Assembly: GCF_000733945.1 (NCBI RefSeq)
Contig: NZ_JPOL01000002.1
Coordinates: 3,535,001 to 3,599,000, forward strand
DNA from: Flavimarina sp. Hel_I_48
GTDB taxonomy: Bacteria; Bacteroidota; Bacteroidia; Flavobacteriales; Flavobacteriaceae
Reading direction: 5' to 3'
Length of the DNA: 64,000 nucleotides
A model generated the notes under the pieces. The model saw only the letters and a list, made by a program, of their open reading frames with translations. It did no database searches and was not told the origin of the DNA. The position numbers and the translations under genes are program-made. Shown here in pieces: positions 1 to 7,709 of this stretch (position 1 is its first letter; each line of letters starts with the position of its first letter).

Positions 1-95
1 TAAAAGTAAATAACTTAGTGTGCGCATTTACTTCAATATCCCACTGGGGCGCTGCTTTATCAGATGAAGATGTGGACATTGATATTTGTTTCTAA
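1..95 (+). CDS. C-terminal fragment of an unidentified protein, cut by the window edge
   Basis: The last 31 codons of a forward reading frame are visible. The frame is open at the left edge and ends with TAA at 93-95. The residues include a hydrophobic 'NLVCAF' strand and then 'ALSDEDVD', a layout seen at the C-terminus of PLP-dependent aldolases and lyases, but the fragment is too short to name a family. It precedes the fucose operon in the same orientation, with about 290 bases between them, so it may or may not belong to that locus. Confidence 0.4.
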   Translation, partial: KVNNLVCAFTSISHWGAALSDEDVDIDICF

Positions 96-389
96 ATTCA
101 TGTTTAAAATAGGCAATTCAAAACTAAAGTATTAAAAACTTTTAGACAGAAGAAACAGGAGGTTTAGCATTTGAAAAAAGTTCGGGGTAATAGAATTTAC
201 TCTCCGTTAAATGAACTTTAAGAATCATTGAGCAAGCTTTCTTGAAGAATCATAAAACATTGCCTGGAGATATTTTCTAAATCAAATCTATATCTGGGTA
301 TTATTAAAGATATATGATTAGATTTGAAAGTGTAAAGAACAAACTTATTAGAGAAGTCCCTAGTCTAAAGGCTTAAATTTATTTAAAGC
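96..389. other. AT-rich spacer before the fucose operon
   Basis: No open frame of useful length on either strand. The stretch probably carries the promoter of the operon that starts at 390, but no convincing Bacteroidota -7 box (TAnnTTTG) or repeat was found. No terminator with a T-run follows the fragment ending at 95. Confidence 0.5.
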
Positions 390-1406
390 ATGTCCATAAA
401 ATATATCGTTTGCGAAGAACCTGGCAAATTCAGCTATAAAGAAAAAGAAAATCCAACTCGAGAACGAGGTCATGTCTTGTTACAAATCAAAAAAGTAGGG
501 ATTTGCGGAACAGATCTTCATGCTTATGGAGGCAACCAACCGTTTTTTTCCTATCCACGAATTCTGGGTCATGAGTTGGCCGCTGTAGTTTTAGACGCAG
601 ACGACACCAGTCGTTTTAAAAAAGGTGATAAGGTTGTTGTTATGCCTTATTTAAGTTGCGGAAAGTGTATTGCCTGCCGAACGGGAAAAACAAATTGTTG
701 TCAGCAGATCAAAGTATTTGGTGTACATATAGATGGTGGTATGCAGGAAGAAGTTGTGCTACCGGAAGCAGTACTATTACCCACACCTGAGCTGACTTTT
801 GAAGAAATAGCAATAATAGAACCGCTGGCCATTGGCGCGCATGCCTTGCGCCGGGCAGCTTTGAAACCTGATGAGTTTGTGGTTGTGGTAGGCTGTGGTC
901 CCATAGGTATTGGCATTATTAAACTGGCGCAAATCGCTGGGGCAAAAGTTATTGCACTTGATGTTGACGACAACCGCTTAAAATATGCAAAAAATGAAAT
1001 TGGGGCAGGCTACACCATAAATGTTTTACAAAATCCCATAGAACAAATCTCTGAAATTACTTCTGGAGATATGGCTACTGCCGTTTTTGATGCCACGGGG
1101 AACAAAAAAGCCCTTGAAAATGGTGTTGATTACATGGCGCATGGCGGCCGCTATGTTTTAGTGGGATTGTCAAAAGGAGACCTTACATTCACACATCCTA
1201 AAATACACGCGAAGGAAACGACACTGATGTGCAGTCGCAATGCGACCCTTGAGGATTTTAAACATGTGATAGAACATATCAAATTATTTCCAACGGATTC
1301 TTTCGTGACCCATACGGTTGCGTTTGAAAGTATGGCAGCTCAATTCCCAGACTGGTTAAAGCCAGAAAACAATGTGATCAAGGCGATGGTAGATTTTGAT
1401 TTGTAA
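390..1406 (+). CDS. Zinc-dependent medium-chain alcohol dehydrogenase of the L-fucose locus
   Basis: A 338-residue NAD(P)-dependent polyol/alcohol dehydrogenase. The N-terminal GroES-like domain carries catalytic-zinc residues C39 and H61-E62 ('CGTD' at 39-42, 'GHE' at 60-62) and the four structural-zinc cysteines C90, C93, C96 and C104. The Rossmann domain has a GxGxxG motif at about 169-174. Length is normal for the threonine/sorbitol dehydrogenase-like family. It is the first gene of a five-gene forward operon (next start 34 bases on) whose other members handle L-fucose. It may therefore oxidise L-fucose, or a downstream product such as lactaldehyde or propanediol. The exact substrate cannot be read from the sequence because an SDR in the same operon could also be the fucose dehydrogenase. 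Confidence 0.85.
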   Translation: MSIKYIVCEEPGKFSYKEKENPTRERGHVLLQIKKVGICGTDLHAYGGNQPFFSYPRILGHELAAVVLDADDTSRFKKGDKVVVMPYLSCGKCIACRTGKTNCCQQIKVFGVHIDGGMQEEVVLPEAVLLPTPELTFEEIAIIEPLAIGAHALRRAALKPDEFVVVVGCGPIGIGIIKLAQIAGAKVIALDVDDNRLKYAKNEIGAGYTINVLQNPIEQISEITSGDMATAVFDATGNKKALENGVDYMAHGGRYVLVGLSKGDLTFTHPKIHAKETTLMCSRNATLEDFKHVIEHIKLFPTDSFVTHTVAFESMAAQFPDWLKPENNVIKAMVDFDL

Positions 1407-1439
1407 TTGAGTAAACAGAAAATTAGATTTAGCTAAACT

Positions 1440-2273
1440 ATGATTCTAGACAGCCATCAGCATTTCTGGAACTATGAGCCGGTAAAACATGCGTGGATCG
1501 ATGATACGATGAACGTGATTCGGCAGGATTTTATGCCTGAAATGCTTAAAAAAGAATTTGATGAGTATCAAATTGAAGGCTGTATTGCCGTTCAGGCAGA
1601 TCAAAACGAGGCGGAAAACGAATTTTTATTAAATCTTGCCGAAAATAACGATTTCATAAAAGGAATCGTGGGTTGGGTAGATTTGCAATCCGATAGTCTT
1701 GAAGAGCGGCTGAAGTATTATGATTCACAGAAAAAAATAAAAGGTTTTAGACATATCGTACAGGCCGAAAAAGATCCTGATTTCCTGCTCAGGAAGCCGT
1801 TTTTAGCTGGAATTAGCCAATTATCCAATTATAACTTTACCTATGACATTCTGGTTTTTCCACACCAGTTGGGCGCTGTTCTTGAATTCGTAAAAAAATT
1901 TCCGAAGCAAAAATTTGTAATAGACCATCTGGCCAAGCCGTACATAAAAGATGGATTCATAGAAGGCTGGGCGAATCAGATAAAAGCCATTGGCGCGTGT
2001 GAAAATGTGTGGTGCAAACTATCTGGAATGATCACGGAAGCAGATTATAAAAAATGGACCTACAAAGATCTGGATCCTTATATGAATATCGTACTGGAAG
2101 CCTTTGGTCCAGAGCGTATCCTGTATGGTTCAGACTGGCCGGTATGTCTTGTGGCGGGTCAGTATGGGGAAGTCCTGGAGGTGGCAAAGCGCTTTGCCAA
2201 CAGTTTATCAGCGCAGGAACAGGAACAATTTTGGTTTAAAAATGCAATTGAATTTTACAATTTAAAACAATAA
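1440..2273 (+). CDS. Amidohydrolase family lactonase, probable L-fuconolactone hydrolase
   Basis: A 277-residue TIM-barrel amidohydrolase of the Amidohydro_2 type that contains L-fuconolactonase and L-rhamnono-lactonase. Visible metal and catalytic residues are the N-terminal HxH motif H6/H8 ('DSHQH' at 4-8), H163 ('DHLAKP') and D232 ('YGSDWPV' at 229-235). Members hydrolyse sugar lactones to aldonates, here presumably L-fucono-lactone to L-fuconate after the dehydrogenase step. Its stop codon overlaps the start of the next gene by one base (TAATG), implying translational coupling. The family call is firm. The fucose substrate rests on the neighbouring permease, mutarotase and SDR genes. Confidence 0.88.
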   Translation: MILDSHQHFWNYEPVKHAWIDDTMNVIRQDFMPEMLKKEFDEYQIEGCIAVQADQNEAENEFLLNLAENNDFIKGIVGWVDLQSDSLEERLKYYDSQKKIKGFRHIVQAEKDPDFLLRKPFLAGISQLSNYNFTYDILVFPHQLGAVLEFVKKFPKQKFVIDHLAKPYIKDGFIEGWANQIKAIGACENVWCKLSGMITEADYKKWTYKDLDPYMNIVLEAFGPERILYGSDWPVCLVAGQYGEVLEVAKRFANSLSAQEQEQFWFKNAIEFYNLKQ

Positions 2274-3067
2274 TGGATTTAAAGTTAAAGGATAAAGTAA
2301 TTCTGGTGACCGGCGGTGATGGCATTGCGGGTAGCATAGGTCAAACCATAGTATTTGCGCTGGCCAAAGAAGGTGCGATTCCCGTGATTGTGGGGCGCAA
2401 TGATAGGGGAGTAGACCATGAAAAAGAGCTCAGGGAAATGGGGATCGACGGAATGTTCATCAAAACCGATGTTACCAGAACCGAACAAATTAAGAGCGCA
2501 GTTTCTAAAATTGAAGACCATTACGGGCGTATTGATGCTGTTGTCAATAATGTGGGGGTAAATGACGGCGTAAACCTGGATGCCTCGGTAGATGAATTTA
2601 TAGATTCCCTAAAATTAAACCTGATCAGCTATTTTGCTACCGTAAAGTATGCGCTTCCCCTATTGAAGAAAAGCAAGGGTAGCATTCTCAATATTGGCTC
2701 TAAAGTGGCACTAACCGGACAGGGAGGAACTTCTGGCTACGCGGCAGCAAAAGGCGGAGTGCTAGGGCTTACCAGGGAGTGGGCGGTAGAACTTATTGGT
2801 TTCGGTATACGGTCCAATGCGTTGATCATTGCGGAAAGTTACACGCCGGCCTATGAAAACTGGATCGAAGGACTTAATAATGGCAAACAGAAATTACAGT
2901 CCATTAAGGATAAGATACCACTTGGAAACCGAATGACAACCCCTGAGGAAATTGCAGATACCTGTTTATTTGTTTTGTCAGATAAATCCTCGCACACTAC
3001 AGGACAATTTATTTTTGTGGACGGTGGTTACGTACATCTGGACCGCGCACTACTTTCTAAGGAATAA
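2273..3067 (+). CDS. SDR oxidoreductase, probable L-fucose dehydrogenase
   Basis: A 264-residue classical short-chain dehydrogenase. The cofactor loop is a slightly stretched glycine-rich motif around 14-23. 'NNVG' is at 92-95, the catalytic serine is S143 and the YxxxK pair is Y156/K160. It overlaps the lactonase by one base and is followed after 14 bases by the permease, so it is clearly part of the operon. SDRs beside a fuconolactonase commonly catalyse oxidation of L-fucose to L-fucono-lactone, the step that feeds the upstream enzyme. Alternatively it acts later in the pathway. The longer glycine loop and 'NNVG' rather than 'NNAG' set it apart from the second SDR at 6614-7390. Confidence 0.82.
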   Translation: MDLKLKDKVILVTGGDGIAGSIGQTIVFALAKEGAIPVIVGRNDRGVDHEKELREMGIDGMFIKTDVTRTEQIKSAVSKIEDHYGRIDAVVNNVGVNDGVNLDASVDEFIDSLKLNLISYFATVKYALPLLKKSKGSILNIGSKVALTGQGGTSGYAAAKGGVLGLTREWAVELIGFGIRSNALIIAESYTPAYENWIEGLNNGKQKLQSIKDKIPLGNRMTTPEEIADTCLFVLSDKSSHTTGQFIFVDGGYVHLDRALLSKE

Positions 3068-3081
3068 TAAAAAAACCAACC

Positions 3082-4401
3082 ATGACCGAACCAAAATCAC
3101 CTCTTGTATCTAAAAAGGTACTGCTTCCCTTTGTGCTTATCACTTCGTTGTTTGCCTTATGGGGTTTCGCAAACGATATCACAAACCCCATGGTTTCGGC
3201 TTTTAAAAAAGTACTGGAACTTGATAACTTTCAGGCTTCTTTAGTACAACTGGCTTTTTACGGTGGGTATTTTACGATGGCGCTCCCAGCGGCAATTTTC
3301 GTGAATAGATATTCCTATAAAAAGGGAATACTCCTTGGTTTGATTTTATATGCCGTGGGAGCGCTTTTGTTTTATCCGGCGGCTGCTTATGAAGAGTTTG
3401 GTTTTTTCCTTGCAGCGCTGTATATATTGACCTTTGGACTCGCTTTTTTAGAAACCACGGCAAACCCGTATATACTTTCCATGGGGCCCGAAAAAACGGC
3501 CACGCAACGGCTCAACCTCGCTCAGGCTTTTAATCCATTAGGCGCTTTAGGGGGGTTGATTGTAGCTCAGAAGTTTATACTGGGCGGCTTGCAATCTGAT
3601 GATCTTGATGCTACGGGCAATTCGGTCTATGAAACGTTATCAGAGGGTGCAAAAGCCGCCGTCCGAACGTCAGACCTGGCCATTATACGGGATCCTTATG
3701 TTATTCTTGGCCTTGTGGTGATCGCTTTTCTCGTCATCATTGGCTTTATGAATATGCCACAGAACAAAGATCAGGAATCAAAAGTAAAGATCGGGAAGTC
3801 AATAAAACGACTTTTTAGCACGCCAAAGTTTGTGGGTGGGGTACTCGCACAGGCGTTTTATGTAGGAGCACAAATCATGTGCTGGACGTATCTTTACCAG
3901 TATGCAGAATCCTTTGGGATCGATAATGAAACCGCAGTAAACTACGGGATTTCTGCCCTGATAATGTTTATTATTGGACGCTGGGTAGGTACATTTTTAC
4001 TCAAATATGTACATGCAGGTAAATTATTGCTCTATTTTTCAGTAGGAGCCATGAGTTGCACGTTGATTACTATATTTATCCCAGGAATGGTAGGATTGTA
4101 TGCCCTTGTAGGTATTTCCTTTTTCATGTCTATCATGTTTCCCACGATCTACGGTATCGCTTTGGAAGGTAGGGGGGAAGATGCAAAATTTGGCGCAGCA
4201 TTCCTTGTTATGGCAATTGTAGGCGGTGCCCTTATGCCCACATTGCAGGGATTGATTTTAGATCTGGGGGGCAATGGTTATACAGATGTGCAGCTATTAG
4301 GCGTACCAGAAGTCAATTTTTCCTTTATTTTACCTCTTTTTTGTTTCCTGATGGTTGCCCTTTATGGTAGGAATGTATTTGCTGTTTACGACAAAAATTA
4401 A
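3082..4401 (+). CDS. fucP: L-fucose:H+ symporter (MFS permease)
   Basis: A 439-residue major facilitator with about 12 predicted membrane helices. The first begins near residue 12, and the last ends in 'FCFLMVALYGRNVFAVYD'. The N-terminal 'LWGFANDITNPMV' and the 'FLETTANPYILSMGP' stretch are signatures of the fucose/glucose/galactose permease family (FucP/GluP). It imports hexoses, here most likely L-fucose, across the inner membrane with protons. It sits between the SDR and the mutarotase genes, with only two bases to the latter. Family assignment is firm. Specificity for fucose over galactose or glucose is inferred from the operon. Confidence 0.9.
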   Translation: MTEPKSPLVSKKVLLPFVLITSLFALWGFANDITNPMVSAFKKVLELDNFQASLVQLAFYGGYFTMALPAAIFVNRYSYKKGILLGLILYAVGALLFYPAAAYEEFGFFLAALYILTFGLAFLETTANPYILSMGPEKTATQRLNLAQAFNPLGALGGLIVAQKFILGGLQSDDLDATGNSVYETLSEGAKAAVRTSDLAIIRDPYVILGLVVIAFLVIIGFMNMPQNKDQESKVKIGKSIKRLFSTPKFVGGVLAQAFYVGAQIMCWTYLYQYAESFGIDNETAVNYGISALIMFIIGRWVGTFLLKYVHAGKLLLYFSVGAMSCTLITIFIPGMVGLYALVGISFFMSIMFPTIYGIALEGRGEDAKFGAAFLVMAIVGGALMPTLQGLILDLGGNGYTDVQLLGVPEVNFSFILPLFCFLMVALYGRNVFAVYDKN

Positions 4402-4403
4402 TT

Positions 4404-4748
4404 ATGAAAAGTAAAAGAATGTGTTTTGCATGTGATCTAAAGAGCGATCCAAAGCTTATTGAAGAATATAAAGAATATCACGCGGCTGAAAATACCTGGC
4501 CTGCAATTACACAGAGTATAAAAGATGCCGGCATACTCAATATGGAGATTTACCTATTGGGAAACCGACTTTTTATGATCATGGATGTTGATGATACTTT
4601 TGATCCCGACAGAAAAAAGCAAATGGATGAAGAAAACCCCAAAGTGCAGGAATGGGAAAAACTGATGTGGAAATTTCAAAAACAGCTTCCAGAGGCTAAA
4701 AACGGCGAAAAATGGGTAGAAATGGAGCGCGTATATGCTTTTCAATAA
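4404..4748 (+). CDS. L-rhamnose/L-fucose mutarotase family protein (RhaM-like)
   Basis: A 114-residue protein of the RhaM (YiiL) mutarotase family, a small dimeric alpha/beta-barrel fold that interconverts alpha and beta anomers of deoxy-hexoses. The conserved His near the N-terminus (H26 in 'EYHAAEN') and the aromatic and acidic residues around 'ENTWPAI' are visible, and the length is typical. It is the last gene of the forward operon, two bases after fucP. In this setting it would supply the anomer used by the dehydrogenase. It belongs to the RhaM fold rather than the unrelated FucU fold, which is common in flavobacterial fucose clusters. Confidence 0.85.
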   Translation: MKSKRMCFACDLKSDPKLIEEYKEYHAAENTWPAITQSIKDAGILNMEIYLLGNRLFMIMDVDDTFDPDRKKQMDEENPKVQEWEKLMWKFQKQLPEAKNGEKWVEMERVYAFQ

Positions 4749-4780
4749 AATAAATTATCTGATTTCTTAAACCAGTTTTT

Positions 4781-5455
4781 GATTGTGCATTTTTTGGGCG
4801 TTTCCCTGCGGGCCGGGCTTTGTGTTGCAATCTTTTTGCTCGTACCTCATAAAAAGGATTTTCACTTCAATCCCTAACGCAAAAACCGTTGATGATTGTG
4901 CATTTTTTGGGCGTTTCCCTGTGGGTCGGTCTTTGTGTTACAATCTTTTTGATCGTTCCTCACAAAAAGGATTTCCACTTCAATCCCTAACGCAAAAACC
5001 GTTGCTGATTGTGCATTTTTTGGGCGTTTCCCTGCGGGTCGGGCTTTGTGTTGCAATCTTTTTACTCGTGCCTCACCAAAAGGATTTTCACTTCAATCCC
5101 TAACGCAAAAACCGTTGCTGATTGTGCATTTTTTGGGCGTTTCCCTACGGGCCGGACTTTGTGTTGCAATCTTTTTGCTCGTGCCTCACCAAAAGGATTT
5201 CCACTTCAATCCCTAACGCAAAAACCGTTGCTGATTGTGCATTTTTTGGGCGTTTCCCTGCGGGTCGGGATTTGTGTTGCATTCTTTTTGCTCGTGCCTC
5301 ACAAAAAGGATTTTCACTTCAATCCCTAACGCAAAAACTGTTGATGATTGTGCATTTTTTGGGCGTTTCCCTGCGGGTCGGGCTTTGTGTTGCAATCTTT
5401 TTGCTCGTGCCTCACCAAAAGGACTTCCACTTCAATCCCTAACGCAAAAACCGTT
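4781..5455. repeat. Six tandem copies of a 113-bp repeat
   Basis: Copies begin at 4781, 4894, 5007, 5120, 5233 and 5346, each exactly 113 bases apart; the last ends near 5455. They differ at only a few positions. Because 113 is not a multiple of three, the frame shifts in every unit, so the open frames here are repeat artefacts and not genes. Within a unit, TTTTTT-GG-GCGTT near the left end can pair with AACGCAAAAA near the right end. Two inner hairpins can form: CCC-loop-GGG, and ATCTTTTTG with CAAAAAGGAT. The array fills the space between two convergent operons. Similar G/C-rich cores recur as dispersed repeats in flavobacteria, from memory. Confidence 0.95.
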
Positions 5456-5687
5456 CTTAACTCATGTTTTTGTCTTTATGTATTCGATTTTTAAGATGTT
5501 ATAAATGAAGTATTTGGTCTGTTATGTTAGGATTAAAGCTTCATTATAGTATTTCGAAATTATTCTGAATAAATGACGGATTTTCAGTAAAAATGTTGAA
5601 AAAAATAGGCCAAAAATGATCTAAAACCAACAAAAATAGGTCAAAAAACAAGCGATTTTAACCAATTTTTATCAACTATATCCAACA
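5456..5687. other. AT-rich spacer after the repeat array
   Basis: No gene on either strand. The stretch is rich in short A-tracts and in variants of 'AAAATAGGTCAAAAA', and ends at the terminator of the reverse-strand hydrolase gene. Nothing further can be supported. Confidence 0.5.
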
Positions 5688-5715
5688 AAAAAACCGGGGA
5701 TTTTCCCGGTTTTTT
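5688..5715 (-). terminator. Rho-independent terminator of the FAH-hydrolase operon
   Basis: The perfect 11-bp stem AAAAAACCGGG / CCCGGTTTTTT (5688-5698 with 5705-5715) has a six-base loop and, read on the reverse strand, ends in a T-run. It begins seven bases after the stop codon of the reverse-strand hydrolase. Its symmetric A/T flanks would also let it stop forward transcription coming out of the repeat array. Confidence 0.85.
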
Positions 5716-5721
5716 GATGTT

Positions 5722-6594
5722 TTAAGCTGTTTTTTCACCTTCAGAATACGCTTTTGCCGTTTGTTTAGAAGTTCCCAGGCCATCTATTCCCAATTCGACA
5801 ACATCGCCAGGTTTTAAATAGCGAGGAGGTTTAAAGCCCAAACCTACCCCGAAGGGTGTTCCCGTAGAAATAATATCACCGGGCAGCAAAGTCATAAACT
5901 GACTGATATAACTTACCACTTGTGGTATATTAAAAACAAAGTCAGACGTGTTGCTATTTTGCAAGGTTTCTCCGTTGACCTTGAGCCAAAGGTTGAGGTT
6001 GTGTGGATCTTTGATTTCCTCTTTTGTGGCCATAAAGGGTCCTAACGGCGCAAAAGTATCACAACTTTTTCCCTTGACCCATTGCCCAGAGCGTTCCAGC
6101 TGAAAAGCCCGCTCGCTGTAGTCATTGTGCAAAACATAACCGGCAACATAATCCATCGCATCTTCCTCTTCAACATACGACGTTTTTTTGCCAATTACCA
6201 CACCCAGTTCAACCTCCCAATCTGTTTTTGTACTGTTTTTTGGAATAATAATATCATCATTAGGACCCACAATGGCTGAGGTTGCTTTAAAAAATAAAAT
6301 GGGTTCCTTAGGCAAGTCGGCGCCTGTTTCCTCGGCATGTTTGGCGTAATTGAGACCTATACAAACAAGTTTTGAAGGTCGTAACGTGGGAGGTCCCAAA
6401 CGGGTTTCTGGAGAGATTTCAGTACAATGGGCCTGCTCTTTCTCAAGCCAGGTTTTAAGACGTGATAGACCATCGTTCTCAAAAAATTGTTCCGTATAAT
6501 CTTCACCAAAATCGGATACATCAATGCGTTTCTCATTATTTAGTTGAATCCCTGGTTTTTCTTTTCCGGCTTCGCCGAAACGTATTAATTTCAT
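5722..6594 (-). CDS. FAH-family hydrolase, probable 2,4-diketo-3-deoxy-L-fuconate hydrolase
   Basis: A 290-residue fumarylacetoacetate hydrolase family protein. The C-terminal FAH barrel starts near residue 70. Metal ligands are visible as E127 and E129 in 'DWEVELGVVIG' and D158 in 'NDYSER'. The late 'GDIISTGTPFGVG' motif is also intact. In oxidative L-fucose and L-rhamnose pathways such enzymes cleave the diketo acid to pyruvate and L-lactate. It lies 19 bases downstream of an SDR gene on the same strand and faces the forward fucose operon across the repeat array. Family is certain. The substrate is inferred from the locus. Confidence 0.87.
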   Translation of the reverse strand: MKLIRFGEAGKEKPGIQLNNEKRIDVSDFGEDYTEQFFENDGLSRLKTWLEKEQAHCTEISPETRLGPPTLRPSKLVCIGLNYAKHAEETGADLPKEPILFFKATSAIVGPNDDIIIPKNSTKTDWEVELGVVIGKKTSYVEEEDAMDYVAGYVLHNDYSERAFQLERSGQWVKGKSCDTFAPLGPFMATKEEIKDPHNLNLWLKVNGETLQNSNTSDFVFNIPQVVSYISQFMTLLPGDIISTGTPFGVGLGFKPPRYLKPGDVVELGIDGLGTSKQTAKAYSEGEKTA

Positions 6595-6613
6595 AGTTGG
6601 AGCTTATAGTTAG

Positions 6614-7390
6614 TTATCCGTTCAATTTAATAAATCCGCCATCAATGGGAAAATCGGTTCCGGTGATAAAGGAAGCCTCGTCAGAGGCAAGGTATAGCGC
6701 TAAATGGGCGATTTCTTCTGGTTTGCCCATTCTTCCCAAGGGTTGGGTTTTAGATAGTTTTTTAAACATTTCATCCTGATTGTCAGGATAATTCTGAGCG
6801 ATAAAATTGTCCACAAAAGGAGTATGTACGCGTGCGGGCGAGATGCAATTACAGCGTATGCCCTCAGCTACATAATCTTTTGCGATGGAATAGGTCATGG
6901 TAAGCACCGCCCCTTTTGACATGGAATACGCAAAACGATCAGAAATCCCTACTGATGATGCAATTGAAGCCATATTGAGAATCACCCCGCCGTTGCCTTT
7001 CATGTTGTTGATAACAGCTTTTGCACAATTAAAGACCCCTTTTATATTTATGGAATAAATGTGGTCAAGATCTGCTGCTGTGGTTTTTTCTATATTTCCA
7101 ATGTGGGCCACACCCGCATTGTTTATAAGGATATCTATTTTATTTTTGTTAGCTATGCGATCTATAAGTTCTGCGATTTGCTTTTCATCTGCTACGTCAC
7201 AAAATTCAAAAGAAGCTTTAAATCCCTTATCAGTAAGCTCCCTGGCGACATGTGCGCCTTCCTCCTTGTTATAATCTAATATGTAAACTTTTGCTCCATG
7301 CTGTGCAAAAACAGTACTTATTGCTTTACCTATACCGCTTGCCCCGCCGGTAATCAATGCTGTTTTTCCATTCAATTGAAATGCTGCCAT
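6614..7390 (-). CDS. SDR oxidoreductase, probable 2-keto-3-deoxy-L-fuconate dehydrogenase
   Basis: A 258-residue classical SDR with the cofactor motif TGGASGIG at 14-21, NNAG at 90-93, catalytic S142 and the Y155/K159 pair. It is the first gene of a two-gene reverse operon with the FAH hydrolase. In the known route (Xanthomonas-type and related) a 2-keto-3-deoxy-L-fuconate 4-dehydrogenase immediately precedes the FAH-type hydrolase step, which matches this pairing. Activity on another hydroxy-acid cannot be excluded from sequence alone. Confidence 0.85.
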   Translation of the reverse strand: MAAFQLNGKTALITGGASGIGKAISTVFAQHGAKVYILDYNKEEGAHVARELTDKGFKASFEFCDVADEKQIAELIDRIANKNKIDILINNAGVAHIGNIEKTTAADLDHIYSINIKGVFNCAKAVINNMKGNGGVILNMASIASSVGISDRFAYSMSKGAVLTMTYSIAKDYVAEGIRCNCISPARVHTPFVDNFIAQNYPDNQDEMFKKLSKTQPLGRMGKPEEIAHLALYLASDEASFITGTDFPIDGGFIKLNG

Positions 7391-7709
7391 AATTTTTTAG
7401 TTGGGTTGAATATTTGAAAATCTGCATTGTTGAGATCTCTAACGGGTAGTAAAGTTAAGAACTTACTTTTTTTACCGAACAGTATTGCGAAATTTTTGAA
7501 GTTAAATTGTACTTGTGGGATATGGTTTATAATATTCTTATCTCAAAAGCGTGTCAATCTAAATTTACATAAGTATCATTATATCCTTGCGTCTTTTATA
7601 TCATTAAAAATTATAACCTCTTTTACTATGAGTAAATAGTATTGTTTGAATTTTGTTTGTTGTATTACTTTCAATCATTAAAATTGGTTGTAATTCTTAT
7701 CTTGCAACA
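7391..7709. other. Divergent promoter region
   Basis: This spacer separates the reverse SDR gene from the forward channel gene and must carry both promoters. It is AT-rich. No repeat, strong palindrome or full TTG/TAnnTTTG promoter pair was found. A TTG codon at 7653 opens the channel frame earlier, but the ATG at 7710 is the better start. Confidence 0.45.

Noticed and set aside
4783..5504. Several overlapping 60-106 residue open frames on both strands
   Set aside because: They are frame-shifted readings of the 113-bp repeats and have no independent support.
7653..7709. TTG start giving 19 more residues to the channel protein
   Set aside because: The added residues form no signal or conserved segment, and the ATG at 7710 fits a membrane start better.
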